The notes under the pieces: model-generated | What the model was told of the DNA's origin: nothing | Database searches by the model: none | What the model saw: only the letters and a program-made list of their open reading frames with translations | Shown: in pieces, positions 1-10,548 of the stretch | Layout: each line of letters opens with the position of its first letter | How positions within the stretch are numbered: position 1 is the first letter of the stretch | DNA from: Neonectria sp. B-13 | Taxonomy: Eukaryota; Ascomycota; Sordariomycetes; Hypocreales; Nectriaceae | Direction: 5' to 3' | Assembly (NCBI GenBank): GCA_002682825.1 | Contig: NOKP01000019.1 | Coordinates: 744,001 to 808,000 of the forward strand | DNA length: 64,000 nucleotides | Made by a program: the position numbers and the translations under genes

Positions 1-69
1 GTGGAAGGATGGCGGTGACACTTGAAAGATGTTTAGTCCAAGCGTAGCAAGAGTGTATAGATGGAATGG

Positions 70-1691
70 TCACCTTTGGGTTGGGAGAGATCGAACAAGG
101 TCTAACTCATCGAGCTTCGCCAAAAACTCAATCGAATCTGCAGCGAGCGACGAAATTTCAGGGCTACTCAACTGAGCTTCACTTTGTTCATGCCCACACT
201 TGCGAAGCGATATGAGAACGGTACTGAAATTCCAATGAGTAGTTGCTAAAACCACGTAGGGCGGAGGACGCTTACTTGTAAATGAGATGCACCAGTGCAT
301 TATACAGGGTGGGAACGGCACCCATCTGAGAGCCTTGGCACCGCTGCGCAGCTGGGTCCAGATTTGACAGCCAATGTGAAAGTGTGCTCTCGCAAATTTC
401 GATTTGCTCGTGTATTGAATCGGAGGCGGCGAGAGGTAGTGAAAGGACTCCCTCCATATACTGGCACAGCTTTGTGAATTCGAGGAAGATTGCCTTCACT
501 GTACGGTCCTCATTCGTATCCCCCTCCTCCTCTAGGTCTGAGAGGGTGAGCAAGGGCACGCTGCAATCGAGGCTATTGATATGCATCGGCCGGCGAGTAC
601 CCAAGGCGATGAGTCTGTCACGAACAAGACAAGCCCACCATATTCTCGCCCACAGCTTCCGTTGGGGCACGTCGCCGCAATAGCGATGTAACCCAGCTCC
701 CTGGGCCAAGCTGATAGCTTGATGGACCCAGAACCAAGTATGCTTTTGATCTATCATGGAGGGATAGTAGTGGCTCATTAGGAGAAGAGCCTGGATGACC
801 GTAATGTCATCTGATTCGTAGTCAAAGTTATGAAGAACCTTGACATGGTTAATTGTTTTCCAGCAAAACAAGATCATATTCTTACCCGAGCCCTCGTATA
901 AAAGCAACTCCTTGCTTGTTTGCGGTTGGGAAAGCCCATTTCGTGAATTGTTTGAAGTGAGATATACTGCCACTGTGAGTCTCGCAAGCAACATGGGGGA
1001 AGAAACCAAGTCGTACCGAGCTTGCTGTGAACATGATGGCATGGAGGATCAAAAGGCTAGTTCCTTGGCCTTGTAGTAGTGTCTCTCGACTGGTTTGATT
1101 GTATCGACTGAGAAAGGAAGGCTTATCGATGACGGGGAAGAATGGATGAAAGAACCGAAAGTAGGCCGAGATGGCTTGATCCAAATGTTGCTTCGACGGA
1201 AGATCAAAAACGCCTTTCGGTCTTAAGAAGGACAAATCTTCAGTGATGACGTCTATTCCCTGTGTACGCAATGACGCTGTGGGGTCATGCGCGGGAACTG
1301 GGAGGAGCACGCCTTGCTCGCCGTCCTGTGCGAGCAGCCAGGGATTGCCGGAAGGGGTGAAGTTCCGAAAGAAGGAATAATGAGGGACTTGGTGAAGCAT
1401 AACATGTTCAGGCATGGACCGAGGCAACGGGCGATTTCGGTTGGGTTCCAAGCTGTTCCCAGCTTCGCCCTTTCTGCGACGACGTCTCCTCTCGGCCACG
1501 GAGCATTCAAACCCGTGGACACGACATTTCGTACAGGGTAATCCGGTCTCAAGCATGTCGCAGCGGACTTTGCGAGCATGACAACTGGAACAGGCTTTAG
1601 CAGCACGTCGCTTCTGCAGTCTGTCCTCCTCCTGGGAGTGTGGAAGCATATTGGGCGGCAAGAACTGATCTGGAGACTGTGATGAGTCCAT
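70..1691 (-). CDS. Zn2Cys6 transcription factor, CTF1/FarA-FarB-like
   Basis: Nuclear DNA-binding regulator of 490 aa in four exons: 1691-1017, 966-886, 838-276 and 223-70. The introns (967-1016, 839-885, 224-275) are GT-AG and the spliced length is divisible by three. The start is the ATG at 1691. Residues about 35-65 hold the binuclear zinc cluster (CSSCHARKVRC, then CTKC and the last Cys), followed by an Arg-rich tail. The middle-homology (fungal_trans) domain begins near residue 160 and includes HNFDYESD, QALLLMSHYY, DQKHTWFWV and DRLIALGTRRP. The order of these motifs matches the cutinase factor CTF1 and fatty-acid regulators FarA/FarB, so a role in lipid or ester catabolism is an inference. 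At 490 aa it is shorter than those proteins (700-900 aa), and its C-terminus may be truncated. It is divergent from the next regulator. The family is sure; the subfamily is moderate. Confidence 0.88.
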
Positions 1692-2085
1692 GGGGTTCGA
1701 GCACCCCTTCTAGTTGGTCATGGGGGAGAAGAACAGGGTAGTAATCAGCCGAACCAGCTATCGGACGTAGGCGCTAGTCTAGTGATTACCGAGTTACTTG
1801 AGCAGAGCTAGCGAGGATGGCCAACCCCTGCTAGTAGCTGGATTAGTAAGGGTGCGGTTCTCGAATCCTGAGGTGAGTGTTGTTGTGGAGGTTCCCAATT
1901 TCGGGCCCGAAATCCCGAGTGACCCGAGCGCCGAGCGACCGAACAACGACGGCCCCGCAGTGCCGCTCCGAGACGGGTTCTCTACTCAGAAGCCACGCAT
2001 GACACTCTTCAATACCTCCATCGACCAGAAGCAAGAAACCCGAAGCCTGACTTGGTGTCTACTCGCCTGCTTCTCATCAGACATC
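1692..2085. promoter_or_regulatory. Shared divergent promoter between two Zn2Cys6 genes
   Basis: These 394 bases separate the start codons of two oppositely transcribed regulators, so they should contain both promoters. I see no clear TATA box or repeated operator. An open frame continues upstream of the second gene's ATG through this stretch, but it has no ATG and is not believed to be coding. Confidence 0.5.
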
Positions 2086-4507
2086 ATGGCGACTACACCT
2101 TCTTCACCTCCCTCAAATGTGCCCAGCAAGCCTGCCTTTGCTTGTACCCGCTGCGCTGAGCGGAAAGTCAAGTGCGATCGCCAGAGACCATGCAGTGCGT
2201 GTGTCAATCACAAAGTCGACTGCGTCTTTCAACCGCCGCGGCCACCTCGGAGGAGACACAGACAAGCCAAAGATCAGATCCTGACCGATCGACTTAGATA
2301 TTATGAATCCTTGCTTCAGGAAAAAGGCATTGAGCCCGCCAATCTGCCAGATACTTCTGTCTTGGATCCACAGCCCAGACCCAGTCAGACAGGGACAGTG
2401 GTTCCAAAGGAATCCCACCTACCGACCCCTTCGTCCATCGACTCCGAGGCAAGTGGAACTGTCAGCAAGACACAGGTGATACATGGTCAAGGGCGCTCCA
2501 TGTTCGTCAACAAGTGAGTCTATTCGCAACCTGCATGGTTGGTGATATGCTGACCTCTATGTAGTAGCTTGTGGTCAAGAGTGGTAGAGGAGGTAAGTTT
2601 CCTGAGTTGAATTTCGGTTGAATGGTCACTGATAGCACCACAAGTTCGACGATCCAGAGGATGCCTTCGAGGATTACTCTGATGATTCGAGTATCTCGGA
2701 AGCATCTGATGAAGACTTCAGCTTTGTGCTCAGCAGTCGACCAAAGCCCAACACCAGGCCTCGCCATCCCCCGCCCGAACGCATACATCAGTTATGGCAA
2801 ATCTTCATCGATAATGTCGATCCCCTCACCAAGGTCATACACGTTCCCACACTGCGACCAGCAATCCAGAAAGCTGCTAGCAACCTCGGGACTATCCCGC
2901 GGAGCTTTGAAGCACTCATGTTTGCCATCTATAGTGCGGCTGTCATGTCACTAGACAACGACGAGTGCAAGCAGAGACTGTGTGAGCCCCGAAAGACGTT
3001 ACTATCACGCTACATAGCCGCCACACAAGCAGCGTTGTCGCGGGCCAGATTCATGGGAACGACCAGTCTTGTTGTTCTTCAAGCATTGGTCCTCCATCTC
3101 CTTTCAGTGCGAGATACCCATGAACCACGTGCCGTCTGGTCCTTGACAGGTGTGGCCGTTCGTATCGCCCAAGGCATGGGGCTTGAGCGCGATGGAGTAC
3201 ATACAGGCTTGTCTCCATTCGAGATCGAGATGCGGCGACGTATTTGGTGGCTGCTCAAGACGCACGACTACCGTACTGCTGACCTTTGTGGCCTGCCCAA
3301 GTTTCGAGAACTTGATCTGGGTCCCAAAAGCACGAAACGGCCGACCGACGTCAACGATGATCAGCTCTATCCAGGGATGTTATCACTCCCGACCGAGTCG
3401 AAGACGTTGACAGACATGGCCTTTGTCGCCCTGAAATACGAGCTGGCCAACTTTGCAGCGGACCGTGTCGCCAAGTTCCGTCAGCAGGGAAAGGACTTCA
3501 GCCAGTGGGGCCAGGACATGGCCTCAGGAGACGACAAAATAGGGATGGACGAATCTTTCACAGAAGTCGAAGCAGTGCTAGAAATGAAGTACTTGCGCTA
3601 CTGCGACCCTTCACAGCCACTACACCTCATGACAATGCTCATGGCCCGAGCCTCGGTGAATACCATCCGCTTCTTGACACATCATCCACGGCGATGGGCC
3701 AGCATAGAGAAGACGCCGTTCGCTGAGCGTCAATGGGTTTGGGAAATCAGCGTCAAGCTTCTCGAGCAGCACAACATGTTGCAGTCGAGTCCCCAGCTCA
3801 AGCAATTTGCGTGGCACGCAGCATATGTTATGCAATGGCACGCCTTCATTCACGTACTTGACACCCTCCGAGCCAACCCACTCATCGCGGACGCCGAGAA
3901 AGCATGGGGATTTATTGGCAACACGTACAAGAACAATCAAGCCATGGTTTTTGACACGAGGAAGCTCATCCACGTAGCCGTGGGGAGTCTCTGCTTGAAA
4001 GCATACAGTGCTCGCTCAGCCGCACTACAGAGCAAAAACATGTGTTCTTCGACCACTCCGGAGTTCATATTGCAGCTACGCCAACAGTTAGAAGTAGCAA
4101 AGGCGAAAAGGAGAGCACGATATTCGAAGAATAGTCAAGCTGAGGATGCAGCCCTCCACGGCTGGGCAAAAGCTCGCGACATTGGCTCGAGCCCGGATGC
4201 CGACGTCGTCTTCTCAAGCCGCACGTTAGAATCGATGCAACTTCACCAAAGCGCAACATCACATCCGCAAAGCTTAGCACAACCCAGCGGCAGTGCCACT
4301 GAAAGCGACCCGTTTTGCTTTAACAATGGGTTCAATGACAGCCAAGTCGGCAGTTTGAACAATGTGATGGACATGGACCTGGATCTGATGCTGGCTGAAG
4401 ATCGCCGTATGGAGGACAACGCGTTTCCAACCGTCACTTGGGAGCAATGGGATACCTGGCTTGCTGATTCAAATGTAATGCTTTCGTTATCGTCAGCACG
4501 CGACTGA
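2086..4507 (+). CDS. Zn2Cys6 transcription factor with fungal_trans domain
   Basis: Nuclear regulator of 772 aa. Exons are 2086-2513, 2565-2592 and 2645-4507; the 28-base middle exon was found by frame continuity across introns 2514-2564 and 2593-2644. The chosen ATG (2086) is the first in frame and lies about 20 residues before the zinc cluster (CTRCAERKVKC, CSAC, final Cys). A short leucine-containing helix follows (RLRYYESLLQEKGIEP), the usual dimerisation region. The acidic linker carries the DDSS/SDED patches. The middle-homology region starts near residue 200 (IHQLWQIFIDNVDPLTKVIHVPTL) and contains the RRRIWW motif. Its general type is common next to secondary-metabolite and catabolic genes. 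No target can be named from this window. The 3' end lies only 34 bases from the BTB relic on the other strand. Confidence 0.9.
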
Positions 4508-4541
4508 GGACCGCACAAGATGTGTTCTCAGAGTCTATCTT

Positions 4542-5042
4542 TCATCTAATGAAGGTTAGACAAAACTGTAGGACAGCCAAAATATCGCCGAAACTGCGCT
4601 CATTTATCTCGAACTTCACCAAGGTTTGGCGAATCTTCTGGAAAGAGAGGTTCATCTATCCTTTAATCATATATCGCTCTCCCAAGACGATGGGGAAACT
4701 CAGCTTCCAGGGCAGTTGGTACTGGAACTTCTCCAGCATCGGACGTCTCCGAAAAATAGCGGTTTCATCCTCGACAGCTTGGTCCCGGTCTTCTGAACAA
4801 ACAACCATTTCGCTTGCCGCCGTAGCTACGGACTCTGGAGTGTCGTAATCGTCAGTATAAACAAATTGCCAGAAACTGGTGAAAGTCGTGAGGTCGATAT
4901 CATCCCATTTCACCATGAAATCATTCGTTTCTTTGAATCCTCCTTGAAAAGGCGATTGGTGCGTAACAAGGGCAGAATGTATTGTATGCTCATCCTTATC
5001 GAGACCCACGAGAAAATTAATGGGTTGGGACTTTGCGATCAT
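4542..5042 (-). pseudogene. BTB/POZ-domain gene with in-frame stop
   Basis: The minus-strand frame from the ATG at 5042 encodes a fungal BTB/POZ fold: a PINFLVG strand, HSALVTHQSP, then WDDIDLTTFTSFWQFVYTDDYDTP, which is the classic core for protein-protein interaction and Cul3 adaptors. After about 128 residues a TAG at 4658-4656 interrupts it. The same frame then continues for 38 codons with the expected BTB C-terminal helix (SFQKIRQTLVKFEI, GDILAVL) and stops at 4542. The stop therefore sits inside the domain rather than at its edge. Family members usually run 200-300 aa, so the C-terminus is also short. It is read as a decayed gene; a truncated but expressed peptide is the alternative. 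Confidence 0.65.
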
Positions 5043-5311
5043 ATGGGACTAGTGTAAGATTTCTTGGGCGAGGAGCTCCAAATTCCAGCTCGTTAAGTTC
5101 CGGGGTATTTGAAGGTACTATGGCTATGCCTTTGTTTACAGCCTGGTTATGCAGGTGTGCCTAGAAAGCCTTGCTCCCCACCTAGCATCTGTTGAGTTCA
5201 CCGGTCAGGCAAAGTGCCAGCCAGTACTGCCAACTTACATATCCTCGACGCTCAGGTTTATCAATTGGCCTTGAATGTAATCTTACCAGTTCTTTATTTT
5301 GTTTCATTATA

Positions 5312-6794
5312 TTACGTTGTTTGTACTCTTGGTACAATGTTCAATACAGCTTGTTTGAAAGCAGGCCAATATACCTCCTCAATCCACTCCCCTAAGCACT
5401 GCAACGCAACAACCAACTTGTACACGCTAAAATGACTATCTGTCCCTCCAATATCTAATTTATGATATAGCTTTGCCTTTCCCTCCTCCACCGTTGACGC
5501 AACAAAATACCACGAATGTCCCTGCACTATGAGTCCAGGCAAACAGCCTATTCCCGCGATATCAGCATCAGACGCCCACCGCAACGCCCTCCACTGAGAG
5601 GAATGCCAAGTGCCGATCTGAAGTAACGCCCGGTCCCACTCCGCCTGACGCTTAGTCTCAATGGAGAGGGCGATGGGGTGCTTGCTGAAGTTGCCCCAGT
5701 CTGTATGGTTGATGGAAAAGCCCGGTCGTGACAAGGTCAGGGCTTCTATTGCTTGGGCTTCTACGCTGGAGGCGTCAGGTTTAATGCAGACGCAGAAGTC
5801 AACTGCCTTTGACGAGGCGCCGTGTGGTTTATACTCGTGTAAGATCTGGGCTCCGGTGCTTCAAATCGACACGGTTAGTATTAGGGAGTATTTCACGGAG
5901 ATGGATTACGAACCAGTATCGGAAGTCAACGAGGCTAGACGGGCGTTTTCGGAAACCAAATTCAAGCAGGCGGCGATGCACATCCATGTTCCAGGAAGAC
6001 TCTCCTTCGTGGTCTTGGTCGCACTCGGCAGCGCGTTGGACGATGCTCTGGACGAGATCCGTCGACGGTATGCGCCACTGGTTCTGGCTTGCAGCAGGGT
6101 CGTAAAAAGCGAAGCCTGGAAAGTCGCCGAGCTCTTGGACCTATAAGGATCGCCCTGTTAGAAAGAAAGCCACAAGGTTATCCTCTTGTGGTTCGAGACT
6201 GACCTCTTGTTGAAGTTCGCGCGGTAGCAGAGCCTCTCCAAAGGCAATCTTGGCCAACTTCTGACGCAGTGTTCGCAACGGCTGCGGCAAAGAATGAAGG
6301 TGCGGCTCAAAGTTGAGAGGTTGAAACCCAGTGTCTTGTTTTGCCGCATACCGAAATTGCTTGGTAGGTGATGATGCCCCTGACGTTATTGATGATGTGG
6401 AGGGCGTCGAGCCAGTAGATCGATGGCTCCTCCGACTTGTGAGGTCTCGCTGTCGTCTTGCCCTCGGCGTATCTTCGTAGCTTGCCTCGTCTGAATCGTG
6501 CGCTGTATTTTGATCGCCATCCTCTCTCGTTCGTTTCCGCGGGGACGACATTCCGCTCATGGGATGGGCCTTGTTGATATCGCGTTTCGAGTTGCAGGTC
6601 GGGGATGCGGAACGGCAGGACGAGGACGAGGACAAAGACGGCGTCGGGATCGTGCGTCGACAAGACCTTTTCGCGCGTCTGATATCCGTGGCCGCACACT
6701 TTCGTTTCGTTTGAGTCTCCGGCTGCGATGTGGTTTCGATTGCTGCCAACCACCCGAGGATGAAGTCGTCTCGCTCGGAGCTGGAGTGCCCCAT
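5312..6794 (-). CDS. PD-(D/E)XK nuclease-like fungal orphan protein
   Basis: 454-aa protein in three exons: 6794-6204, 6140-5914 and 5858-5312. The introns (6141-6203 and 5859-5913) have good branch sites (TTTCTAACA, CTAATACTAAC). The N-terminal 150 residues are Ser/Arg/Pro-rich and disordered (SPRKRTRED, TPRARRQRD, then SSPTKQ). The C-terminal half has the restriction-endonuclease-like core: D293 in VDFCV and E340-x-K342 in SIETKR, followed by WDRALLQIGTWHSSQWRAL. This matches the large ascomycete family annotated as PD-(D/E)XK nuclease-like, which is often multicopy in Fusarium and Colletotrichum. Both catalytic elements are intact, so nuclease activity is possible. The real target is unknown. 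Frames on the plus strand over this gene are shadows. Confidence 0.82.
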
Positions 6795-8200
6795 TCCTGA
6801 GCGAAGGCGGGATGTGACAAAATTGGAGGATGGAGTAAGGAAGTGATCCGATTATCGTGCGCTGGGGTTTGGAGTCTTGCTTGGATCGTTCGTGGGAGCA
6901 AGGGGCGTCGTGAATTGAATGAATTGATGAATTGATGACGATATCGTAATCGTCGTTTACAGACGCCGCACTAAATCGGCGTTGGCTGGGCAATGGTCAC
7001 GTGCGCGTGCGATTTGGTGCATCCCGTCATCATTGATGTGGTGGGGTAGCGACACGGTCATGATAAAAGGCTGTGAATATCACCGTTAGTCATGCTTTCT
7101 TCTGTATTCATGAGAGTTCTACCCATATTATTAAGTAAATCTACGCGGCTTCTTTTTCTTCTTTCGCGACCGTCCCTGAATCTGCAGGAATGTGTTGAAG
7201 ATGTCTCAAGCCACCATTCCTTGGCTCGCGGGTATCAGAGTGTCGCGACTGAGGGAATTGCGATAACTCCGTACACCGAGGCTAGATGACCGAGACCTGG
7301 AGTAAACTAGCCCAGCCATCTGTCTCGTACCCGGTGCGGCCAAAGATGCGACACTAACGGACACATTCCATAGACTAGAGTGGATATGCCCCCACGGCCA
7401 AGGCGATGGCCCGTGGCGCCAGACATCCTTCAGAATTTAGAGCAGTTAGTATAGTACTTGTTAGGGTATTCAAGTTACCCTTGGATGTTAGTTAGACTAA
7501 TTCTCGGGCTGAACACATAGCCTATTGTCTGCCTTTCATTGATAGTCGAACCAAAAGTCCGCAGTGCAGTGACCGCAGTGAAGTACGCCCTTGAGAATGT
7601 GAGAGAACAGCCCAGGACGCGTACCACAGAGCTTGTATATACTGCGAAGTAACGACGCAATCTAGGCTTGGCGTTAGACTACCGACAGTCTGTCTCAACA
7701 AAAGTTAAATACTATATTAGGCGACAGATGCACTAATCAGGGGCCACCATCACTGCCAACTTCATACTAGTTTAGCTGGCAACCCCGAGACTAGTCAGTT
7801 AGTGGCTGAGGAGCCAGATCAGCTGCGGCGGTTGCTCATGACTAGGAATTCATCTAACTTCAACTAAGAAGAGGTCTAAAGACAGCGTCGGACACTCGGT
7901 ACTTACAGCATGCCAACATCCACAGCCGTCACCCAAACCATGGGCTGGACTAGCCATCACATGACGGGTAAGTTCAGCCTCAAGTCCACCGACTTTGCGT
8001 CACGAACAGTGATGTCTTTCCACTACCACACCTTGTCTCTCATATATTAGGCCGAGAAGCTGCTGCCCTCAAATCTAGGTCCTGAAAGTGACAGATGTTC
8101 CTTTTCCCTTTCGTCATTTAGCCTCAACTATATCTGGACTATCCCATATTTCCGGATTTTCTACGTTCAGTCCACCAGAGCAGATCCAACAACCGCCTCC
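6795..8200. other. Gene-poor interval
   Basis: About 1.4 kb without a convincing gene. The first 200 bases should hold the promoter of the minus-strand nuclease-like gene. Short frames at 7092-7289 and 7475-7660 have no recognisable domain. The segment 7300-7900 is rich in CTAG/TAGT words and may be old decayed DNA, but I could not identify an element. Confidence 0.4.
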
Positions 8201-9453
8201 ATGTCATACTTGAAGAAAGGATGGAACATACCTGTCGCCAACATGTGGAGTATTATCGGGACCGACCCCGAGAAAAAGCCCGTAAAGGAGCGTCGCAAAG
8301 CAAAAGCTGCCAAGTGGGGGCGCAAGGACAAGACTCCAACTACAGCAAACATTTCTGGTCTCGGCTCAGATTCTTCCAGTAACGGATCGCTCTTTCCGAC
8401 TTTGGGTGGAAACGAGAATGCCAAGGAAAGCGTTATGTCTCTCTTCACCGCGTTATCGTCCATCGAAATCTCCCCGACGGAGGAGAGCTTCGACCTAGAG
8501 ACAGATACCGACTCCACCATTTCTATTCATGGAGAAACCCCGAGAATCGTGTGTAGTAGTCCTCCATGGACGACAGAAGAAGTTGATCTCCTGGAAAACT
8601 TTTTTGACTACTCTCAAGAAACACCCCTATCAAAACGAGGTATGCTTCTCCAAGCCCGGTGACTTTTCGAATAGCTAACGTAGTTTTAGACGCAATATAC
8701 ATCAGTAGTTATGAACGTCCGAGCCTCTCACTCTTTACATCATACAAGCCGATTTCTCCCTTGTTGGATCATCAAGACGACGAGCAGATGGCTTTGGAAC
8801 CCTGTAATTTCATCCAGACGTTCACCGAGGGATCGTTCATTGCCAGGAGCACCCAAGTGACAACGACGGTGCGCACTACTACCGACGTCGATCTTGGTCT
8901 CAGTTCCGAGGTCACAATCACAGCCAGTGCGGACAGCAAGTCTCCGATCCGTCCGCGGTCTTCAAGCACACAGTATGTGACAACCGTGAACCAAGCTAGC
9001 CCTTGCTTACCCGTTGCTAGATCCCAGTCGTCATTCCGAGCACTCATAAGTCGATCTGGGAGAGCACCTGCAGCATTAAGCACGCCAGGACAAGAGCCAC
9101 CCCCAAATGTGTCATTACGAGGAGATGTGGTGGAAGGGTGGAAACCTCCAACAACATGGGATTGTACCCCAAAGACGTGGGATTGTACGCTGACGATAGA
9201 CACATCCTTCTCAGAAATAGAAGCTGTCATGGAAGAGGCCACTGTACTCGACGACGACATATCAACAAGTTTACCGACAATACAGCAGGAGGAGAACCGA
9301 GTAGTAACTAAAAGTAACGCCCTCAGCCTTTTCCGGCTGAAGAAAAGTCGAAGTAATTTAAAAGGTCCAAGTTCGTCGTGTAAAGAGGTGGAGGAGGACA
9401 AGACAGAACGAATGCTTCCTAAGCTGTGGGCAACAGATCCTCTAGAGTATTGA
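8201..9453 (+). CDS. Hypothetical protein, two exons, low complexity
   Basis: I do not recognise the family. Exons 8201-8639 and 8690-9453 join across a 50-base intron (GTATGC donor, AGCTAACG branch, TTTTAG acceptor) to give 400 aa. The protein is Ser/Thr-rich and acidic in the middle, starts with a basic stretch (KKPVKERRKAKAAKWGRK) and contains a VVEGWKPPTTWDC segment in which the tripeptide WDC occurs twice within a few residues. There is no signal peptide, membrane segment or known domain. An opposing 244-aa frame (9506-8772) covers exon 2. It was rejected because the plus frame has the ATG context, the intron and the continuation upstream. A cytoplasmic or nuclear disordered protein is the most that can be said. 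Confidence 0.6.
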
Positions 9454-9611
9454 AAGCTAATCCGACCTGGTTTCAAGCAACTCCTGAAGAGAGCAAGGAA
9501 TATCATGGACTTTATGACAGTGAGATGGTACTATACTAGGTGTTTTGAGGATGTCCTCATGGTTTTTATTAATGACCTTATGACTACTTATTCCAACGGC
9601 GACGCCAAACA

Positions 9612-9648
<37 letters not shown>

Positions 9649-10548
9649 AGCTCGTGAAGCGTCGCAACTATAAGTGCGTTATTGCATTTGCATGGATGCT
9701 TACTAAAACCCGCGCCGATTTTGTCAGGGATGTCAAGATTTTGGGTTCTCGCGAGGAAAATATGCTACATGGCCAGTGCAAACCATGGATGTTGTGTTTG
9801 TTGGATGCCATAGGGTGAGCTTTGCTCCCTCTCACCGCATCTTTATTTTTAGCTCTTCGAGCTGCTAAAATCTAGTTCGTCGGCCTAAGCTCTCAGACTA
9901 AAGGTTATGAGTGACGGCGTCTTTGCTCCCCAGTTAGAGAGACGCTACAAAGCCAACCGACAATGTGAGTTCCTTCGCCGAATGAGGCTTTTGACTATCG
10001 TTGCATGAGTGAATGAGAAATTAGTGTGGCTCTCCTGTGTTTTAGGAGGCTTGTGTGCCTGCTACCTTTCGAACTGGACGCCGTTCAAGGAGAGCTCTGA
10101 TAAGACAGATATCCAAGGCTTCCTGGGCAAGACGCAGATTTTAACATCGAGAATCAGCATGTGATATCTTGGCTGACTGCCGTCAAAGATTCGTGGTTCG
10201 TACCCTACACCACTCAGCCAGTCTACCCTGGAACAGTCTTCAATGCACGCTTGACGATTCGAACACGAACCACATACGAAAGATACAACCATCATTAAAG
10301 ATGCTGAAGAGTACCAGAATCATGACCTGCAATGTTTGGAGGATTGGACCTTTACCAACGCACTCTAAAATAAACTCAGACGTAGATAAATCTTCCGCCC
10401 CTATCTCGGCGAGGTCACAGGGGTGCATAGTGATACATGAGTACTAATACTCGCTAATTCACTAATGAGTGGCTCACATCTTTATTAACACAGAGATCCC
10501 ATAAATTATGGTATAAATCTAGGAATTATGGCACCTACAACCTCTGAC
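9454..10548. other. Intergenic interval with possible coding relic
   Basis: No complete gene. Around 10139-10310 on the plus strand a frame reads NIENQHVISWLTAVKDSWF, then VPYTTQPVYPGTVFNARL, and ends at a stop. An adjacent frame just upstream reads NWTPFKESSDKTDIQGFLGK. The two are one frameshift apart and look like coding sequence by composition, but I could not name a family and no start codon is evident. Confidence 0.3.
9613..9646. repeat. 34-base poly(G) tract
   Basis: A run of 34 consecutive G in an otherwise ordinary intergenic region, 160 bases after the end of the orphan gene. Such runs can form G-quadruplexes and are unstable. Some are assembly or polishing artefacts, so the exact length should not be trusted. 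Confidence 0.9.

Noticed and set aside
5661..6146. Plus-strand frame of 161 codons over the nuclease-like gene
   Set aside because: It is antisense to spliced exons of the PD-(D/E)XK gene, which has domain support; no domain in the plus frame.
8772..9506. Minus-strand frame of 244 codons over the orphan gene
   Set aside because: Composition mirrors the Ser/Thr-rich plus frame; the plus gene has a start context and an intron, the minus frame has neither.
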